A stretch of 19,957 nucleotides of DNA from SCQX01 sp035720945 (GTDB taxonomy: Bacteria; Pseudomonadota; Gammaproteobacteria; Burkholderiales; Burkholderiaceae_B): contig DASTNK010000015.1 in the NCBI GenBank assembly GCA_035720945.1, forward strand, positions 1 to 19,957, in the 5' to 3' direction. Under the pieces are notes generated by a model that made no database searches, was not told where the DNA came from, and saw only the letters and a program-made list of their open reading frames with translations. Positions 1 to 8,074 of the stretch are shown here, one piece after another. The translations under genes and the position numbers were made by a program. Numbering within the stretch: the stretch's first letter is position 1; the number at the start of each line of letters is the position of its first letter.

Positions 1-207
1 TGGCTCGCGCGCGAACGCAAACTGGCCATCCGGCAGGATGATCTGCTGGCCATCCTGTCCGCCGGAGCCTACGCTTTCGCCATGGCAAGCCAATACAACA
101 CACGCGCCCGCGCCGCCGAAGTCATGGTCGATGGCGACGACTACCGCGTCGTGCGCCCCCGGGAAAACCTGGAAAGCCTGTTCGCTGGCGAAACCCTCTG
201 GGCCTGA
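1..207 (+). CDS. lysA: Diaminopimelate decarboxylase, C-terminal fragment
   Basis: Frame 1 is open from the left edge to a TGA at 205-207 and gives 68 residues, so the gene is cut by the window. The visible tail contains ILSAGAYAFAMASQYNTR, the conserved C-terminal block of PLP-dependent diaminopimelate decarboxylases, in which the Tyr contributes to the active site at the dimer interface. It continues with AAEVMVDG and VVRPRENLESLF, also typical of the LysA C-terminus. The enzyme decarboxylates meso-diaminopimelate to lysine, the last step of the lysine pathway, in the cytosol. No strong hairpin plus T-tract was found just after the stop. The fold-type III PLP domain lies outside the window, so the assignment rests on this tail alone. 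A related decarboxylase (ornithine/arginine type) is less likely given the motif. Confidence 0.88.
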   Translation, partial: WLARERKLAIRQDDLLAILSAGAYAFAMASQYNTRARAAEVMVDGDDYRVVRPRENLESLFAGETLWA

Positions 208-396
208 CGACGGGGCGGCATCCGGGCTCGGCCACGCCATTTTTCATTCCATCGAATTGAGGGCAAAAACCCGGGTAAACGTCTCGATTGACCTGCCGAT
301 TATTCGACTAGATTGGGCCAGCGGTGCTGGGCACAGAGCATGTGTCGGCACGTGCCACTTCCAAGCCATTCGAAAACCATCAAGGATCCTTAAGAA

Positions 397-2238
397 TTGG
401 CCAGGAATGCCGTTTTCCGACTAATGAATCTTCCCCCCAAGCCCTCCGATTCCTGGAATGATTGCGCGGTCTGCTCCACGAGCGAGTCCGTCCTCCACTC
501 CCAGCGGGGCGGCATTCCGATATTCGCGATCACGGCCTGGCTATGGACCGGACTGGTCCTGTTCTACGTTGCGATCCTCCTCCCTCGTCAGTACTTCACT
601 CCAATGTTCTGGCTCGCCAGCGTACTCGGGCTAGCCACCTGCGTAACCTGGCTCGCGCAGGGGCTGCGCACCGGATTCCAAGCGAAGACCCCACTTTGGT
701 ATGCGTTGGCACTAACGATTGCACTGGTGTCCGGCCTGCTCCACCAGTCGTTGCCCGCGGAAGACATCCCAGTTCTCCACAACAACTGGCCGTGCATGGT
801 CACGCTGCTTGCCGCCAGCATCCTCGCATCGCTGGCCATCGCCGAACACCGGCGACGCCTGTTCGTGGAAGCCAGCCACGGCAGTCCGGCCGCGACGCGG
901 GGGCCACGCGATGTCCATGGATGGCTCGAGGCGTCCCTTGATCAAGTGATGGTCAGCCACGGCTTCTGCCTGGCGTACCTTGACTTGAACCCGCTGCGCG
1001 TCATCAACGACGTATACGGCTATACGACCGGAGACGATATTTTCCGCCAAGTGGTTCAGCGCATCGAGCCCATGCTTTCAGACCACCATCATCTCGGTCG
1101 CGTTGGCGGCGAGGCGATCGTCATCGTGTTCCAGCACACGCCGCTGGACGAGGCGCGGCTCATCGCGCAGCGCATACTCGACGACGTCCGTCACACACCC
1201 TGCCACATCGGCCCTCGGCGGTTCCGGCCCCAGGGGTTCATGGGTCTGGTCGAGATCACCACTCCGCTGCGCGCCCAGGATGCCCTGTCGGTCGCCGTGC
1301 GAGCCTGCCGCATGGCGGGGCAGTCCCATCCAGGCACCGTCGGCGCCTACCAGCACGACGCCATCGAGATCGACGAGCACTTCCAGGTGCTGGCGCTGCT
1401 CAAGAATATGGGCAATGGCTTGCTGCCGGAACGGCTGTTTCTCGACATGCAACCCATTCTCTCGCTGCAGGACCCGGCCGGCTCACTGAATTTTGAAGTG
1501 CTCCTGCGCATGCGCAACACGCATGGCGGCGACATTCCCACCACCAGGTTGATCAACATAGCTGAAGAAAACGGGATGATGCCATTCATCGACAAATGGG
1601 TGTTCCACACCACACTCGAATGGCTGCAGCGGCATCACCGCCGACTGAATCACACCCAGTTCGTCTGCATCAACCTGAGCGGCATGTCGTTGAACGACGA
1701 AGCCTTCATCGACGACTTCTTCATTACACTCGACAACTACCAACACCTGGCGACACTACTGTGTGTGGAAATCACCGAGGGGGTGGCGCTGAGCAACAAA
1801 GAAAGCACGCGCCACGTCATCCGGCGAATACAGGCCCAGGGGGTGCGTGTCGCACTGGATGATTTCGGTGCCGGCTACACGTCATTTTCTTACCTGGCTG
1901 AACTCCCGGCGAACATCATCAAAATCGACGGGCAGTTCATCCGGAGCATGAAAGACAATGCCGCCAGCGTCGCCATCATCCAGGCCATTATCGCCCTGGC
2001 CCACAATCTAGGCATGAAGAGCATCGCCGAATGGGTGGAAGACGTCGACACCATGGAGACGCTGCGCGATCTGGGTGTGGACTATGTGCAAGGCAACGCG
2101 ATCACCCCACCCATGCGGCCCGGCGAGTTGCTGTCGATCGACGACATCACCAGCCATATCGTCGACAAGGATGTCCGCTCGACAGTACTCGCGGGCGCGA
2201 AATCGGGCGCGCGCCATGGAACCCGTGCGTTGCACTGA
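397..2238 (+). CDS. Membrane-anchored GGDEF-EAL protein, probable c-di-GMP phosphodiesterase
   Basis: 613 residues from a TTG start that has AAGGA 10 nt upstream (382-386); an ATG at 424 is the alternative, with its nearest AGGA 17 nt away. The N-terminus has about four hydrophobic segments (near residues 41-62, 70-88, 101-117, 133-150), so it is probably an inner-membrane protein. A GGDEF-like domain follows, but its signature is RVGGEAIVIVF (GGEA at 237-240), which lacks the catalytic Asp-Glu-Phe pattern and is probably inactive as a cyclase. The EAL domain begins with EVLLR (Glu 367) and retains INLSG, EITEG, DDFGAGYTSF, IKID, AEWVED and VQGN. These are the metal- and substrate-binding positions known for active EAL phosphodiesterases, so c-di-GMP hydrolysis is likely (inference). 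The 189-bp gap after lysA shows only a weak promoter-like TTGACC at 288-293. It converges with the cyclase gene at 2272-3312. Confidence 0.9.
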   Translation: MARNAVFRLMNLPPKPSDSWNDCAVCSTSESVLHSQRGGIPIFAITAWLWTGLVLFYVAILLPRQYFTPMFWLASVLGLATCVTWLAQGLRTGFQAKTPLWYALALTIALVSGLLHQSLPAEDIPVLHNNWPCMVTLLAASILASLAIAEHRRRLFVEASHGSPAATRGPRDVHGWLEASLDQVMVSHGFCLAYLDLNPLRVINDVYGYTTGDDIFRQVVQRIEPMLSDHHHLGRVGGEAIVIVFQHTPLDEARLIAQRILDDVRHTPCHIGPRRFRPQGFMGLVEITTPLRAQDALSVAVRACRMAGQSHPGTVGAYQHDAIEIDEHFQVLALLKNMGNGLLPERLFLDMQPILSLQDPAGSLNFEVLLRMRNTHGGDIPTTRLINIAEENGMMPFIDKWVFHTTLEWLQRHHRRLNHTQFVCINLSGMSLNDEAFIDDFFITLDNYQHLATLLCVEITEGVALSNKESTRHVIRRIQAQGVRVALDDFGAGYTSFSYLAELPANIIKIDGQFIRSMKDNAASVAIIQAIIALAHNLGMKSIAEWVEDVDTMETLRDLGVDYVQGNAITPPMRPGELLSIDDITSHIVDKDVRSTVLAGAKSGARHGTRALH

Positions 2239-2271
2239 CGGAATACAGCACCGGAGCGCGTCGTCGTCTTT

Positions 2272-3312
2272 CTATTCGAAGTCGCAGGCGTCGACGCTCG
2301 CCATCCTGATGCGCTGCTTACCACGCTTTTCCTGATACATGCGAATGTCCGCCAACTGCATGGCATTGGCCAGCGAGCCGGATTCTGAGCGCAACGCCAT
2401 GCCTATGGACGCGGCGACATCGGTATCGGCCAGCGCCCTCTGCAGCCGTTCACGTAGATCATGCATGACGTCCGGCGTGACGTCGAACAGCAACACCGCA
2501 AATTCGTCACCCCCAAGGCGCGCCACACTATCGTTCGCGCGCAGGACCGACTTGATGGCCCGACCCGTGGACTGCAGCAAGGCATCACCCGCCTGGTGGC
2601 CGCGCGTGTCATTAGTGAATTTGAGGTAGTCCAGGTCGAGCAGACCGATGGCGACTTCGACGCCGGTGGCGGCCAGGTTGCGCAATTGCCTGTTCCAACC
2701 GGCGCGATTGAGCACCTTCGTAAGGGGATCGATTTGTGCACGCTGTCGTGCCTCGTAGACCAGTTTCTCGGTGGCTGTGAGCGCCGTGTACAGATTCAGC
2801 GTGCGCGATATGGCGCGCAGACAGAGTTCGATTTCGCGCGCCGGGCCGGTTGCGCGAAGCACATCGGCCTCCTCGCAGGAACATCCGAGCACCATGCCGG
2901 ACAACTGCCCCCGCACGCCGCGCAACGGTGCCCGGAACGCATGGGTAGGCATCCGCCCCGCATAACCCGTGGCCACGAGCGTGGCGAGCTCGGCTGACTT
3001 GACGCGACGCCGGACGAGCCCAGTGTCGGACCCACTCCCGGGCCACTCACCCAGACAACTGATGAGCCGGTCGGCAAGGGCCACTTGTTCGCCAATCGAG
3101 GATACGATCTCGACCTGGTCGCGGCCCAGCAGGGCGACCAACCAGCAAGCCATGGGCAGGAAGGAGTTCAGCAGCTCGAGCTGAGTGGACAACACCATCC
3201 CGGCAAGGGAATTGACCGCTTGCCCAGGTGTTTCAAGGCTGTCAGCGAGCATGAACGACATCTGGCGACCCCTGGCGGTGTTGGTCGACACGCTTGGCGA
3301 AAAGGCCCGCAC
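2272..3312 (-). CDS. Diguanylate cyclase with an N-terminal GAF-like sensory region
   Basis: 346 residues if the GTG at 3312 is used. An ATG at 3261 (329 residues) is a good alternative because it has GGGG about 7 nt upstream. The C-terminal GGDEF domain is complete: DPLTKVLNRAGW opens it, then LLDLDYLKFTND (metal-binding Asp), and RLGGDEFAVLLF with GGDEF at 267-271. An RAND sequence at 258-261, five residues before GGDEF, fits the RxxD inhibitory I-site, so product feedback is expected. It should make c-di-GMP from two GTP in the cytosol. The first ~180 residues show no membrane span and resemble a GAF-type domain (pattern PLRGVRGQLSGMVLG near 125-145), a weak call. A promoter with a perfect TATAAT lies upstream at 3404-3409. 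The stop is 33 bp from that of the convergent EAL gene, suggesting a locally opposing pair. Confidence 0.9.
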   Translation of the reverse strand: MRAFSPSVSTNTARGRQMSFMLADSLETPGQAVNSLAGMVLSTQLELLNSFLPMACWLVALLGRDQVEIVSSIGEQVALADRLISCLGEWPGSGSDTGLVRRRVKSAELATLVATGYAGRMPTHAFRAPLRGVRGQLSGMVLGCSCEEADVLRATGPAREIELCLRAISRTLNLYTALTATEKLVYEARQRAQIDPLTKVLNRAGWNRQLRNLAATGVEVAIGLLDLDYLKFTNDTRGHQAGDALLQSTGRAIKSVLRANDSVARLGGDEFAVLLFDVTPDVMHDLRERLQRALADTDVAASIGMALRSESGSLANAMQLADIRMYQEKRGKQRIRMASVDACDFE

Positions 3313-3403
3313 AAAACACGAACCCCCTCAACCCCTGATGGCCGGGGCATGATTGGTTTCAATAGGCACCTGTGACCTGTAACCAATATGTCCTGGGGTC
3401 GTA

Positions 3404-3432
3404 ATTATATATTGCGATTAGATTAAAAGTAA
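3404..3432 (-). promoter_or_regulatory. Candidate promoter for the diguanylate cyclase gene
   Basis: On the minus strand a perfect TATAAT occupies 3409-3404. At a 17-bp spacing the upstream hexamer is TTACTT (3432-3427), a poor -35 match, so an activator may be needed. The predicted start near 3397 leaves a leader of about 85 nt (GTG start) or 135 nt (ATG start). This leader contains the ATTGGTT/AACCAAT inverted repeat. Confidence 0.4.
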
Positions 3433-3705
3433 GACCAGATTCGCCGGCCACAGCGCATGATGCTGATCGCAAAGTGCAGGGTCCTGCGATTTCTCACATT
3501 TACTTTCCAGCAACACACCGCAAAACAGCCTGAACAGGCAGCATATGGCGGGCCAGCCACCATATGCTTCAAAAGACTACGAAAGACAAAGGTGTGGCAG
3601 CGTCTCACCAGGCACGAATGCGTCCATATGGCTCACGGGCCGCCAATCCGGCCACCACGCTGATGACGTCGAGAGGAAAAGAACCAGGCCTGTCCACCAT
3701 GATGG

Positions 3706-3738
3706 CCTGTGCGGCGTTCCGATTGGAACCCGCACAGG
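3706..3738 (-). terminator. Hairpin downstream of ccsA, possible terminator or mRNA 3' stabiliser
   Basis: CCTGTGCGG-C-GTTCC (3706-3720) pairs with GGAAC-CCGCACAGG (3725-3738) around a GATT loop: 14 bp with one bulged C. It begins 18 nt beyond the ccsA stop in the direction of transcription. No T-run follows on the minus strand, so classic intrinsic termination is uncertain; Rho-dependent 3' end trimming back to this stem is an alternative. Confidence 0.45.
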
Positions 3739-3756
3739 AAGGCGAACGGTTGAACC

Positions 3757-5118
3757 CTACAGGCTACCGTACGAATGCAGGCCTGACAGAAACATGTTGA
3801 CACCCAGGAAGGCAAAGCTGGTGACCAGCAGCCCGCCCAGCGCCCAGTATGCCGCCATGCTGCCGCGCAGCCCCTTCATGAGCCGCATGTGCAGCCACGC
3901 CGCGTAGTTCAGCCAGACGATGAGCGCCCAGGTTTCCTTGGGATCCCATTGCCAGTACGTGCCCCAGGCATTGTCGGCCCACAGCGCGCCCAGGATGGTG
4001 GCGACCGTGAAGAACGCAAACCCCACCGCGATGGAGCGGTACATGATGTCGTCCAGCACCTCGAGCGCGGGCAGCTTCGCGGCGATGGGCCGGCGCAACG
4101 CCAGAATCGCCGCCACGATGATGGCGCCCACGCCGAAATACAGCATCCAGACAGGCGAGACCGCGCGGGTGCTGAAGACGAAAGGTTCGGCGCACAGGAT
4201 GGCGCCCAGTACGAACAGCGGCGCCAGCTTGGCGCGCGACACGGTCTGCCCGTGCTCTTTGACCAGATAGGCGAACCCGGTCATGGCGGCCAGCGAGAAC
4301 GTGCCATAGCCAATGAAATTGGCCGGCACATGCAGCTTCATCCACCAGCTTTTGAGCGCGGGCACCAGCGGTTCGATCTGGTAGGCATCACGCGTGAACG
4401 AATACCACAGCAGGAACACGACCGCGGAACTGACCACCATCAGCACGAACCCGCCCAGCGCCCGCGTCGCGTAGCGGCGTTCGTAATAAAGATAGAACAG
4501 TGACGTGATCAGCGAGAACAGCACGAAGACTTCATACAGATTGCTGACTGGGATGTGGCCGATGCCGGGCCCCATCAGGTAACTTTCGCGCCAGCGCACC
4601 AGCAGGCCGGTCAGGCCGAAGTACACCGCACCCCAGGCGAACACCGTGCCGAGCCACGCCGCCGTGTTGCTGAACAGACCGATCCAGTAGCACACGGTGG
4701 CCAGCACGAACAACGAGCACATCCAGAGAATGGCCGTCTGTGACGAGAAGAAGTACTTGAGGAAGAAGACGCTTTCCGCCCGCGACAGGTTGCCGTGGCT
4801 GAGCCCCGTGCCATCGCTGTACAGCCAGACCGCGAACAACGCCGTCAGCCCGCAGGCGATGATGAGGTAGCGGATGGGCCGCCACATCCAGGCAAGCCAA
4901 CTGAACACCACCACCGCGCCACCCAGAATGAGCTTGCTGTAGTAGTTCATGTCGGCGCCGTAATTACGCATCGCGTACGCCGCGCCCGATGCCAGCACCA
5001 GGAAAAAGAGGATGTCGGTCCAGTCGGGCTTGCCGCGGCCGCCACGCGAATCTCCGCTGGCGGACATCGCCTTGTCCCACATGGGCGTCGGCCTCGGATT
5101 GGTCAGAGTATCGGACAT
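3757..5118 (-). CDS. ccsA: System II cytochrome c maturation protein CcsA/ResC (haem handling)
   Basis: 453 residues, multi-spanning. With ResB it forms the System II cytochrome c synthetase, which moves haem to the periplasmic face and attaches it to CXXCH apocytochromes. The tryptophan-rich WWD motif is clear at residues 385-397 (WGTYWQWDPKETW). The flanking conserved histidines appear to be His263 (KLHVPANFIGYG) and His448 (FLSGLHSYG). GHIPVSNLYE (187-196) is another family block. The first ~35 residues are polar and precede the first membrane span. The start ATG is preceded by GAGGT at 7 nt and lies 12 nt after the resB stop, so the two are co-transcribed. Naming is inconsistent between databases: this WWD partner is ccsA in Bordetella work, but some protein models label it CcsB. 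Confidence 0.94.
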   Translation of the reverse strand: MSDTLTNPRPTPMWDKAMSASGDSRGGRGKPDWTDILFFLVLASGAAYAMRNYGADMNYYSKLILGGAVVVFSWLAWMWRPIRYLIIACGLTALFAVWLYSDGTGLSHGNLSRAESVFFLKYFFSSQTAILWMCSLFVLATVCYWIGLFSNTAAWLGTVFAWGAVYFGLTGLLVRWRESYLMGPGIGHIPVSNLYEVFVLFSLITSLFYLYYERRYATRALGGFVLMVVSSAVVFLLWYSFTRDAYQIEPLVPALKSWWMKLHVPANFIGYGTFSLAAMTGFAYLVKEHGQTVSRAKLAPLFVLGAILCAEPFVFSTRAVSPVWMLYFGVGAIIVAAILALRRPIAAKLPALEVLDDIMYRSIAVGFAFFTVATILGALWADNAWGTYWQWDPKETWALIVWLNYAAWLHMRLMKGLRGSMAAYWALGGLLVTSFAFLGVNMFLSGLHSYGSL

Positions 5119-5130
5119 GAATGGACCTCG

Positions 5131-7188
5131 TTACGTGGATAGGCGTTCGACGGCGTCTTTGAATTGTTCGAAATCGCGCTGGAAATCGATGTTCCGGCGC
5201 TGCGACGTCATGGCCGCCCGTAATTCGCTACCCGAGCCCTGGGGCTTGATCCAGACCCAGATCCGGCGTTCGCGAATGAAAAACATAGAGAACACGCCCA
5301 CCACCAGCAGCAGGCATCCCAGCATCACGATGGCGGTGCCCGGACTGCGCGCCACCTGGAAGACGCTGGCCTCGATATGGTCGAAACTCTTCAACGACAT
5401 GAACACCGGCGCGGGATACTGCGGCAGGTTGGCCAGTGCGAGCAACGCCGTCTGGATCCATTTTTCAGCCTGCTGGCCCGACGGGCCCGTGTAGTTGACC
5501 GGCGGCAGACCGGCCTTGGCACGCTCCAGATCGCGCAATTCGGTCAGGGTGAGTTGAATCATGGGCACGGCGAAACTCATGATCTTTTCACGATCCTGCT
5601 TCGGCGCACGTTCGACGATGCCATTAAACCCCGCTTTGGAGAACGTTTCAAGCGCGCCCTGCGCTGCCTTGTCGAGCAGCGGCTCCTGTATCTTGGCGGT
5701 CGCGTTCTTGGCCGCGAACCGGGCGGCGGCCTCGGCGCGCATGACCGGGTCGTTCAACGCGGCGCGCAGCCGCATGAACTCGGCCACGGAATGATCCGCA
5801 TCGGCCGGAATGCGCAGGTAGCGGTAATTTTCGTTGGACGACTCGCGCACGCCGGCCAGGAACACCGGAATGCCGTCGAGCGTCATGGGCAACATGTAAT
5901 TGTTGAATTCGTGCGACTGACCATCGCTGCCCGTTATGCGGTATTGCACGCTGGGACCGACGTTGTGCAGATTCTTGTTCTTCGCGCCCGCCGCGCTGCC
6001 GGTGACGGCGGCCACTTCCTTCAGGAACGGCTTGGGTTGCGGTGGCTTGCCGTTGGACATGTCCTCGACGTTGATGGTGCGCAGCCCCGACAGATCAACA
6101 TCCATGCGCGGGGCGTTGGAACCGCTTCCCATGGTGATCTCGGTGGACCGGCCCACGGTGCCGTTGACATCGAACGGGGTATCGCCGGACCCGGCCAGCG
6201 GGTAGCCCACCAGCTTGAGCTTGCTGCCACCGTCATCGAAACTGGACTGGTAGATCGTCAGCCCCTTGTAGCGCAACGGCTCATTGACTTCGATCGTCTG
6301 CTGGAATTTCTTGCCGTCGGTCGGATCGATGATCTCGACGTCGCTCTTGAAATTACTGGGCATGCCCGTCGAGTAATAGCTGACATAGAACCGCTTGAGC
6401 TTGACGATGAACGGCAAGGGCTGCACCAGCACACCGTTGTCGATGCTGACCAGGCCGTTGCTGCTTTCGCCGCCCTCGGGGATGAGCATGTTGGCGCGGA
6501 AGCTGAGATTCCCCGCGGAAAGCCGGCCGGAAGCGGGAACCTGTGAGATCAGCATGTTCTGTTCGATGGGCTTCCTGAGCCCCAGCCATATCTGGACCCG
6601 GATCGGCATCTGGCTGTCGAGCAGGCCGCCCAGCAGCACGATGACGATAGCGGCGTGCGTGAAGATGTAGCCCAGACGATTGGCGCTGCCCTTCTTCGCG
6701 GCGACCATCGTGCTGTCGCCATCCTGGCGCAGCTTGTATCGGTAGCCCTGCTGACGCAGCCATTCCTGTATGTGCGACAGGTTTTCCGCCGCGCCCGCGC
6801 CGGACTCGCACTCGACGCGATGATGGAACGCGCGCAGGCTGCTGGCCCGGATGTATTCGCGGAACGAACGCGCGTCACGCAGCATCTTGGGTGTGTTGCG
6901 GATCAGGCAGATGGTGGTGGACACGACGAGGAACGTCATGATCACCAGGAACCACCAGGAATTGTAGATATGCCAGATCGAGAACTTGTCGAACACCGAA
7001 AACCAGAACGGCCCGAACTTGTCGATGTAAGCGCTGGCGTCCATGTTCTGTGTCAGCACGGTGCCGATCAGGCTGGCCACGCACACGAACACCAGCAGAC
7101 TGACGGCGAACCGCATCGAGCCCAGCAGTTCGACGAAGTCGGCGCCACGGCGTGAAAGAGACAAAGTCTTCACTGTATCCATATTCAT
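5131..7188 (-). CDS. resB: System II cytochrome c biogenesis protein ResB (CcsB)
   Basis: 685 residues. There are three N-terminal membrane spans (about 25-47, 78-96, 173-193), a large periplasmic region, and a fourth span near 616-638, the usual ResB topology. The third span carries FTHAAIVIVLLGG with His178, matching the conserved membrane histidine of the family. SMRFAVSLLVFV near the N-terminus and the stretch PLRYKGLTIYQSSFDDGG in the periplasmic part are also characteristic. ResB works with CcsA as the cytochrome c synthetase and is thought to present the apocytochrome. The start MNMDT has no Shine-Dalgarno: a T7 tract, the end of an intrinsic terminator for the upstream cytochrome gene, touches the ATG. 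Expression may therefore depend on read-through or on an unrecognised start; no better downstream start was seen. It is followed 12 nt later by ccsA. Confidence 0.94.
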   Translation of the reverse strand: MNMDTVKTLSLSRRGADFVELLGSMRFAVSLLVFVCVASLIGTVLTQNMDASAYIDKFGPFWFSVFDKFSIWHIYNSWWFLVIMTFLVVSTTICLIRNTPKMLRDARSFREYIRASSLRAFHHRVECESGAGAAENLSHIQEWLRQQGYRYKLRQDGDSTMVAAKKGSANRLGYIFTHAAIVIVLLGGLLDSQMPIRVQIWLGLRKPIEQNMLISQVPASGRLSAGNLSFRANMLIPEGGESSNGLVSIDNGVLVQPLPFIVKLKRFYVSYYSTGMPSNFKSDVEIIDPTDGKKFQQTIEVNEPLRYKGLTIYQSSFDDGGSKLKLVGYPLAGSGDTPFDVNGTVGRSTEITMGSGSNAPRMDVDLSGLRTINVEDMSNGKPPQPKPFLKEVAAVTGSAAGAKNKNLHNVGPSVQYRITGSDGQSHEFNNYMLPMTLDGIPVFLAGVRESSNENYRYLRIPADADHSVAEFMRLRAALNDPVMRAEAAARFAAKNATAKIQEPLLDKAAQGALETFSKAGFNGIVERAPKQDREKIMSFAVPMIQLTLTELRDLERAKAGLPPVNYTGPSGQQAEKWIQTALLALANLPQYPAPVFMSLKSFDHIEASVFQVARSPGTAIVMLGCLLLVVGVFSMFFIRERRIWVWIKPQGSGSELRAAMTSQRRNIDFQRDFEQFKDAVERLST

Positions 7189-7222
7189 AAAAAAAGGGGT
7201 GCCGTCAGCAACGGCCCCCCCC
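7189..7222 (-). terminator. Intrinsic terminator after the cytochrome c4-like gene
   Basis: Reading the minus strand, a run of G then GCCGT, loop TGCTG, ACGGC, an unpaired A, CCCC, and then seven T residues (7195-7189). The stem is about 9-10 bp and GC-rich, and the T-tract is immediate, so it meets the intrinsic terminator pattern. Its last T abuts the resB ATG at 7188-7186, so it sits between two genes of the same strand and could act as an attenuator for resB-ccsA. Confidence 0.75.
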
Positions 7223-7274
7223 GATGTTCTGCTGCGCCGCGCGGGAGAAGCCCCGCGCCCTGTGGTAACTGGCT

Positions 7275-7973
7275 TTACCGCAAACCCGCCGCGTAATCGG
7301 CCACGGCCGCGATGTCCGCGTCGGTGAGGCGGTTGGCGATTTCGTGCATCATGTCGCTGTTGGCGCGGTCACCGTTGCGGAACAGGGTGAGCTGTTCAAC
7401 CAGATAACCGGGGTGCTGTCCTGCAAGGCGGGGGAATTTGCCCGGCAGGCCGGCACCGTTGGCCGAATGGCAACTGGCGCAGGCCGGCACACGACGATCG
7501 GGAATGCCGCCGCGCCAGATGCGCTGGCCCAGCGCCACAGTGGTTTTGTCGGTGGCCACGCCGGCCTTGGCCCAGTCGAGTTTCTGCTGAGCCAGGTAAT
7601 ACGCGACGTTCTGGATGTCGGACTTGGTAAGCGCCTTGGCAAAGGCGCTCATGACCGTGTCGGCGCCACCCTTGCCGCGACGCAACGGCGCTTTGCCGTC
7701 TTTGGAACGGAAGGACTCCAGTTGTTCGGCCAGGTATTCGTGGGGTTGCGCAGCCAGGTTGGGGTTGGACGCAATGGTGCTGTTGCCGCCCGCGCCATGG
7801 CAGGTCACACAGGCCACGATGCCGCGCGCCGGGTCACCCTTGGTGAAGAGCTGTTCTCCCTTGGCTGCATCGGGTTTCGGGACGGCCACCTCGGTGGCGA
7901 AACTGGCGGAAACCATTGAAACACCCAGCAGCAAACCGCTGGCCAGCAACACTTTGGAAAACACTTGCTTCAT
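7275..7973 (-). CDS. Diheme c-type cytochrome, cytochrome c4 family
   Basis: 232 residues with a signal peptide (hydrophobic core LLASGLLLGVSMVSASFA, likely cut after residue 26), so it is exported to the periplasm. Two haem-binding motifs are present, CVTCH at 55-59 and CASCH at 165-169, in two similar halves. Each half has a downstream Met candidate for the sixth ligand (Met108; Met208/209). FPRLAGQHPGYLVEQL is typical of cytochrome c4, an electron carrier linked to terminal oxidases. Length and two-domain layout match the family. The ATG has GAGGT upstream at about 6 nt. It is followed by an intrinsic terminator and then by resB-ccsA, whose products would attach its haems. A TATAAT hexamer at 8038-8033 is a likely promoter. 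The precise physiological partner cannot be told from sequence. Confidence 0.9.
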   Translation of the reverse strand: MKQVFSKVLLASGLLLGVSMVSASFATEVAVPKPDAAKGEQLFTKGDPARGIVACVTCHGAGGNSTIASNPNLAAQPHEYLAEQLESFRSKDGKAPLRRGKGGADTVMSAFAKALTKSDIQNVAYYLAQQKLDWAKAGVATDKTTVALGQRIWRGGIPDRRVPACASCHSANGAGLPGKFPRLAGQHPGYLVEQLTLFRNGDRANSDMMHEIANRLTDADIAAVADYAAGLR

Positions 7974-8032
7974 GAAGACCTCGACGACCGCGATTCGATC
8001 AGGAAGATGAACCCAACTGTTTCAAACGCACA

Positions 8033-8042
8033 ATTATACAAT
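8033..8042. promoter_or_regulatory. Overlapping divergent -10 hexamers between the cytochrome c4-like gene and engB
   Basis: The 101-bp divergent gap has one AT-rich patch. On the minus strand TATAAT (8038-8033) is perfect and would start transcription about 50 nt before the cytochrome ATG. On the plus strand TACAAT (8037-8042) could serve engB with a short leader. No convincing -35 hexamer was found at 16-18 bp on either strand, so this is a candidate only. Confidence 0.35.
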
Positions 8043-8074
8043 AGCGTACCTATCCAACCGCCCCAAGCCACCCT

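Larger units (their letters stand above)
3313..3756. other. Gene-free intergenic region with inverted repeats
   Basis: This 444-bp gap lies between the start of the cyclase gene and the end of ccsA; both are on the minus strand. I see no convincing gene: short open frames here lack ribosome sites and family motifs. It is more AT-rich than its surroundings, especially 3400-3430. Visible structure: ATTGGTT/AACCAAT at 3352-3358 and 3381-3387, with a tandem ACCTGT between the arms (3368-3373, 3375-3380); GCATATGG/CCATATGC at 3541-3548 and 3560-3567; and the bulged hairpin at 3706-3738. Confidence 0.6.

Noticed and set aside
288..314. TTGACC with TAGATT as a promoter for the GGDEF-EAL gene
   Set aside because: Spacing is only 15 bp and the -10 match is 4 of 6; not strong enough to list.
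3541..3567. GCATATGG/CCATATGC inverted repeat as an attachment site or operator
   Set aside because: Only 8-bp arms, no associated recombinase or regulator gene nearby; noted only as structure within the gap.
3457..3663. Possible small protein in the ccsA-cyclase gap
   Set aside because: No ribosome site, no recognisable motif and codon use unlike the neighbours.
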